Below, in pieces: positions 63,669-64,000 of a stretch of DNA of 64,000 nt. How positions within the stretch are numbered: the stretch's first letter is position 1; the number at the start of each line of letters is the position of its first letter. Below the pieces are notes generated by a model. The model made no database searches. It worked only from the letters and a program-made list of their open reading frames with translations, and was not told the origin of the DNA. Source of the DNA: Paenibacillus prosopidis (lineage in GTDB: Bacteria > Bacillota > Bacilli > Paenibacillales > Paenibacillaceae); assembly GCF_003337375.1 (NCBI RefSeq), contig NZ_QPJD01000002.1, forward strand, positions 310,001-374,000, given 5' to 3'. The translations under genes were made by a program, and so were the position numbers.

Positions 63669-64000
63669 TTACTGCTGGCCGGTTACGCGCTTTATGCGGC
63701 GTGGCAGCATGGTTTTGAACTCTGTGGCCACTCTCTCGGCAGTTAAGCCGATTTCTTGCCTTTGCTCTTTTATCGTACCGTGCTCGACGAATACATCCGG
63801 TACGCCTATTATTCGAACAGGAAGACCGTAAATGCCTTTTAGCGAATAAAATTCAAGCACAGAACTGCCGAAACCGCCTAGTTCAGAGCCTTCCTCCAGC
63901 ACAATCATCTGCTTTCCTTCGGAGGCTAAAGATAATAACATCTGTTCATCCAGCGGCTTTATGAACCGGGCATTCACAATTTGGACGTTCAGACCTTCGC
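63669..64000 (-). CDS. dxs: 1-deoxy-D-xylulose-5-phosphate synthase, C-terminal part
   Basis: The last 109 codons of a gene cut by the right edge. The transketolase C-terminal domain is recognisable: NARFIKPLDEQMLL, MIVLEEGSELGGFGSSVLE and IGVPDVFVEHGTIKEQR. Makes the first intermediate of the MEP isoprenoid pathway from pyruvate and glyceraldehyde-3-phosphate with TPP. The stop is 16 bases before tlyA. Confidence 0.92.
   Translation of the reverse strand, partial: EGLNVQIVNARFIKPLDEQMLLSLASEGKQMIVLEEGSELGGFGSSVLEFYSLKGIYGLPVRIIGVPDVFVEHGTIKEQRQEIGLTAERVATEFKTMLPRRIKRVTGQQ

Overview
The window looks like the chromosome of an endospore-forming Firmicute, most probably Paenibacillus or a close relative. 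The gene order closely follows the Bacillus subtilis stretch from ypfD to dxs (rpsA-cmk-ypfB-ypfA-ypeB / prsW-gudB-mecA / serA / res / spm-dacB / scp / rib / ppiB-lysA / spoVA / spoIIA / dacF / nucleoside salvage / xerD-fur-spoIIM / nudF-mciZ / bkd / spo0A-spoIVB-recN-argR-tlyA-dxs). Nearly all genes lie on the minus strand with good Shine-Dalgarno sites. The genus is an inference from gene content and order only. No rRNA, tRNA, CRISPR array, insertion sequence or prophage was seen.

Layout. 1-8,350: rpsA, plsC, cmk, ypfB, PilZ protein ypfA, germination gene ypeB, a tiny zinc-ribbon gene, prsW, gudB, mecA. 8,480-12,100: an accessory stretch of small membrane or secreted proteins (lipoprotein deacetylase, CPBP protease, unknowns, rhodanese). 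12,180-19,770: serA and the res cytochrome c/respiration cluster. 19,800-25,770: rluB, spmAB, dacB, a DUF2953-ytfJ pair, scpAB. 25,800-30,100: rib operon behind an FMN riboswitch. 30,130-37,950: ppiB, lysA, spoVAF-AB-AA, spoIIA operon, dacF. 38,100-43,200: pdp, a Spo0E-type gene, punA, deoB, xerD, yqzK. 43,280-50,160: ald, an S8 protease, fur, spoIIM, a large repeat region, nudF, mciZ, pepT-like, prli42. 50,146-55,860: lipB and the branched-chain keto acid dehydrogenase genes. 56,070-64,000: yqzF, a divergent CoaD-like gene, an unknown small gene, spo0A, spoIVB, recN, argR, tlyA and the 3' part of dxs.

Five small genes not obvious from a length cut-off were read by hand: a 53-aa zinc ribbon (5344-5505), a 56-aa Spo0E-family phosphatase (39543-39713), the 54-aa FtsZ inhibitor MciZ (48498-48662), the 32-aa miniprotein Prli42 (50059-50157) and an unknown 56-aa protein (57090-57260). 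The sporulation genes form a coherent circuit. Spo0A with its 0A boxes and SigH promoter, a Spo0E phosphatase, the spoIIA operon behind a clear SigH promoter, SpoIVB, SpoIIM, MciZ, SpmA/B, DacB/DacF, SpoVA proteins and YpeB cover initiation, compartment-specific sigma control, cortex formation and germination.

The least explained content is non-coding. One family of about 100 bp two-hairpin elements occurs three times plus one degenerate copy (36538, 44468, 44591, 52220). It shows compensatory stem changes, and one copy fills the 5' leader of the SigH-driven spoIIA operon. A second, modular GC-rich repeat occurs in the rib operon (27558-27808) and upstream of spoIIM (47206-47735), also with a compensatory base-pair change and local tandem amplification. 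Both look like structured dispersed repeats and are the best candidates for something undescribed.
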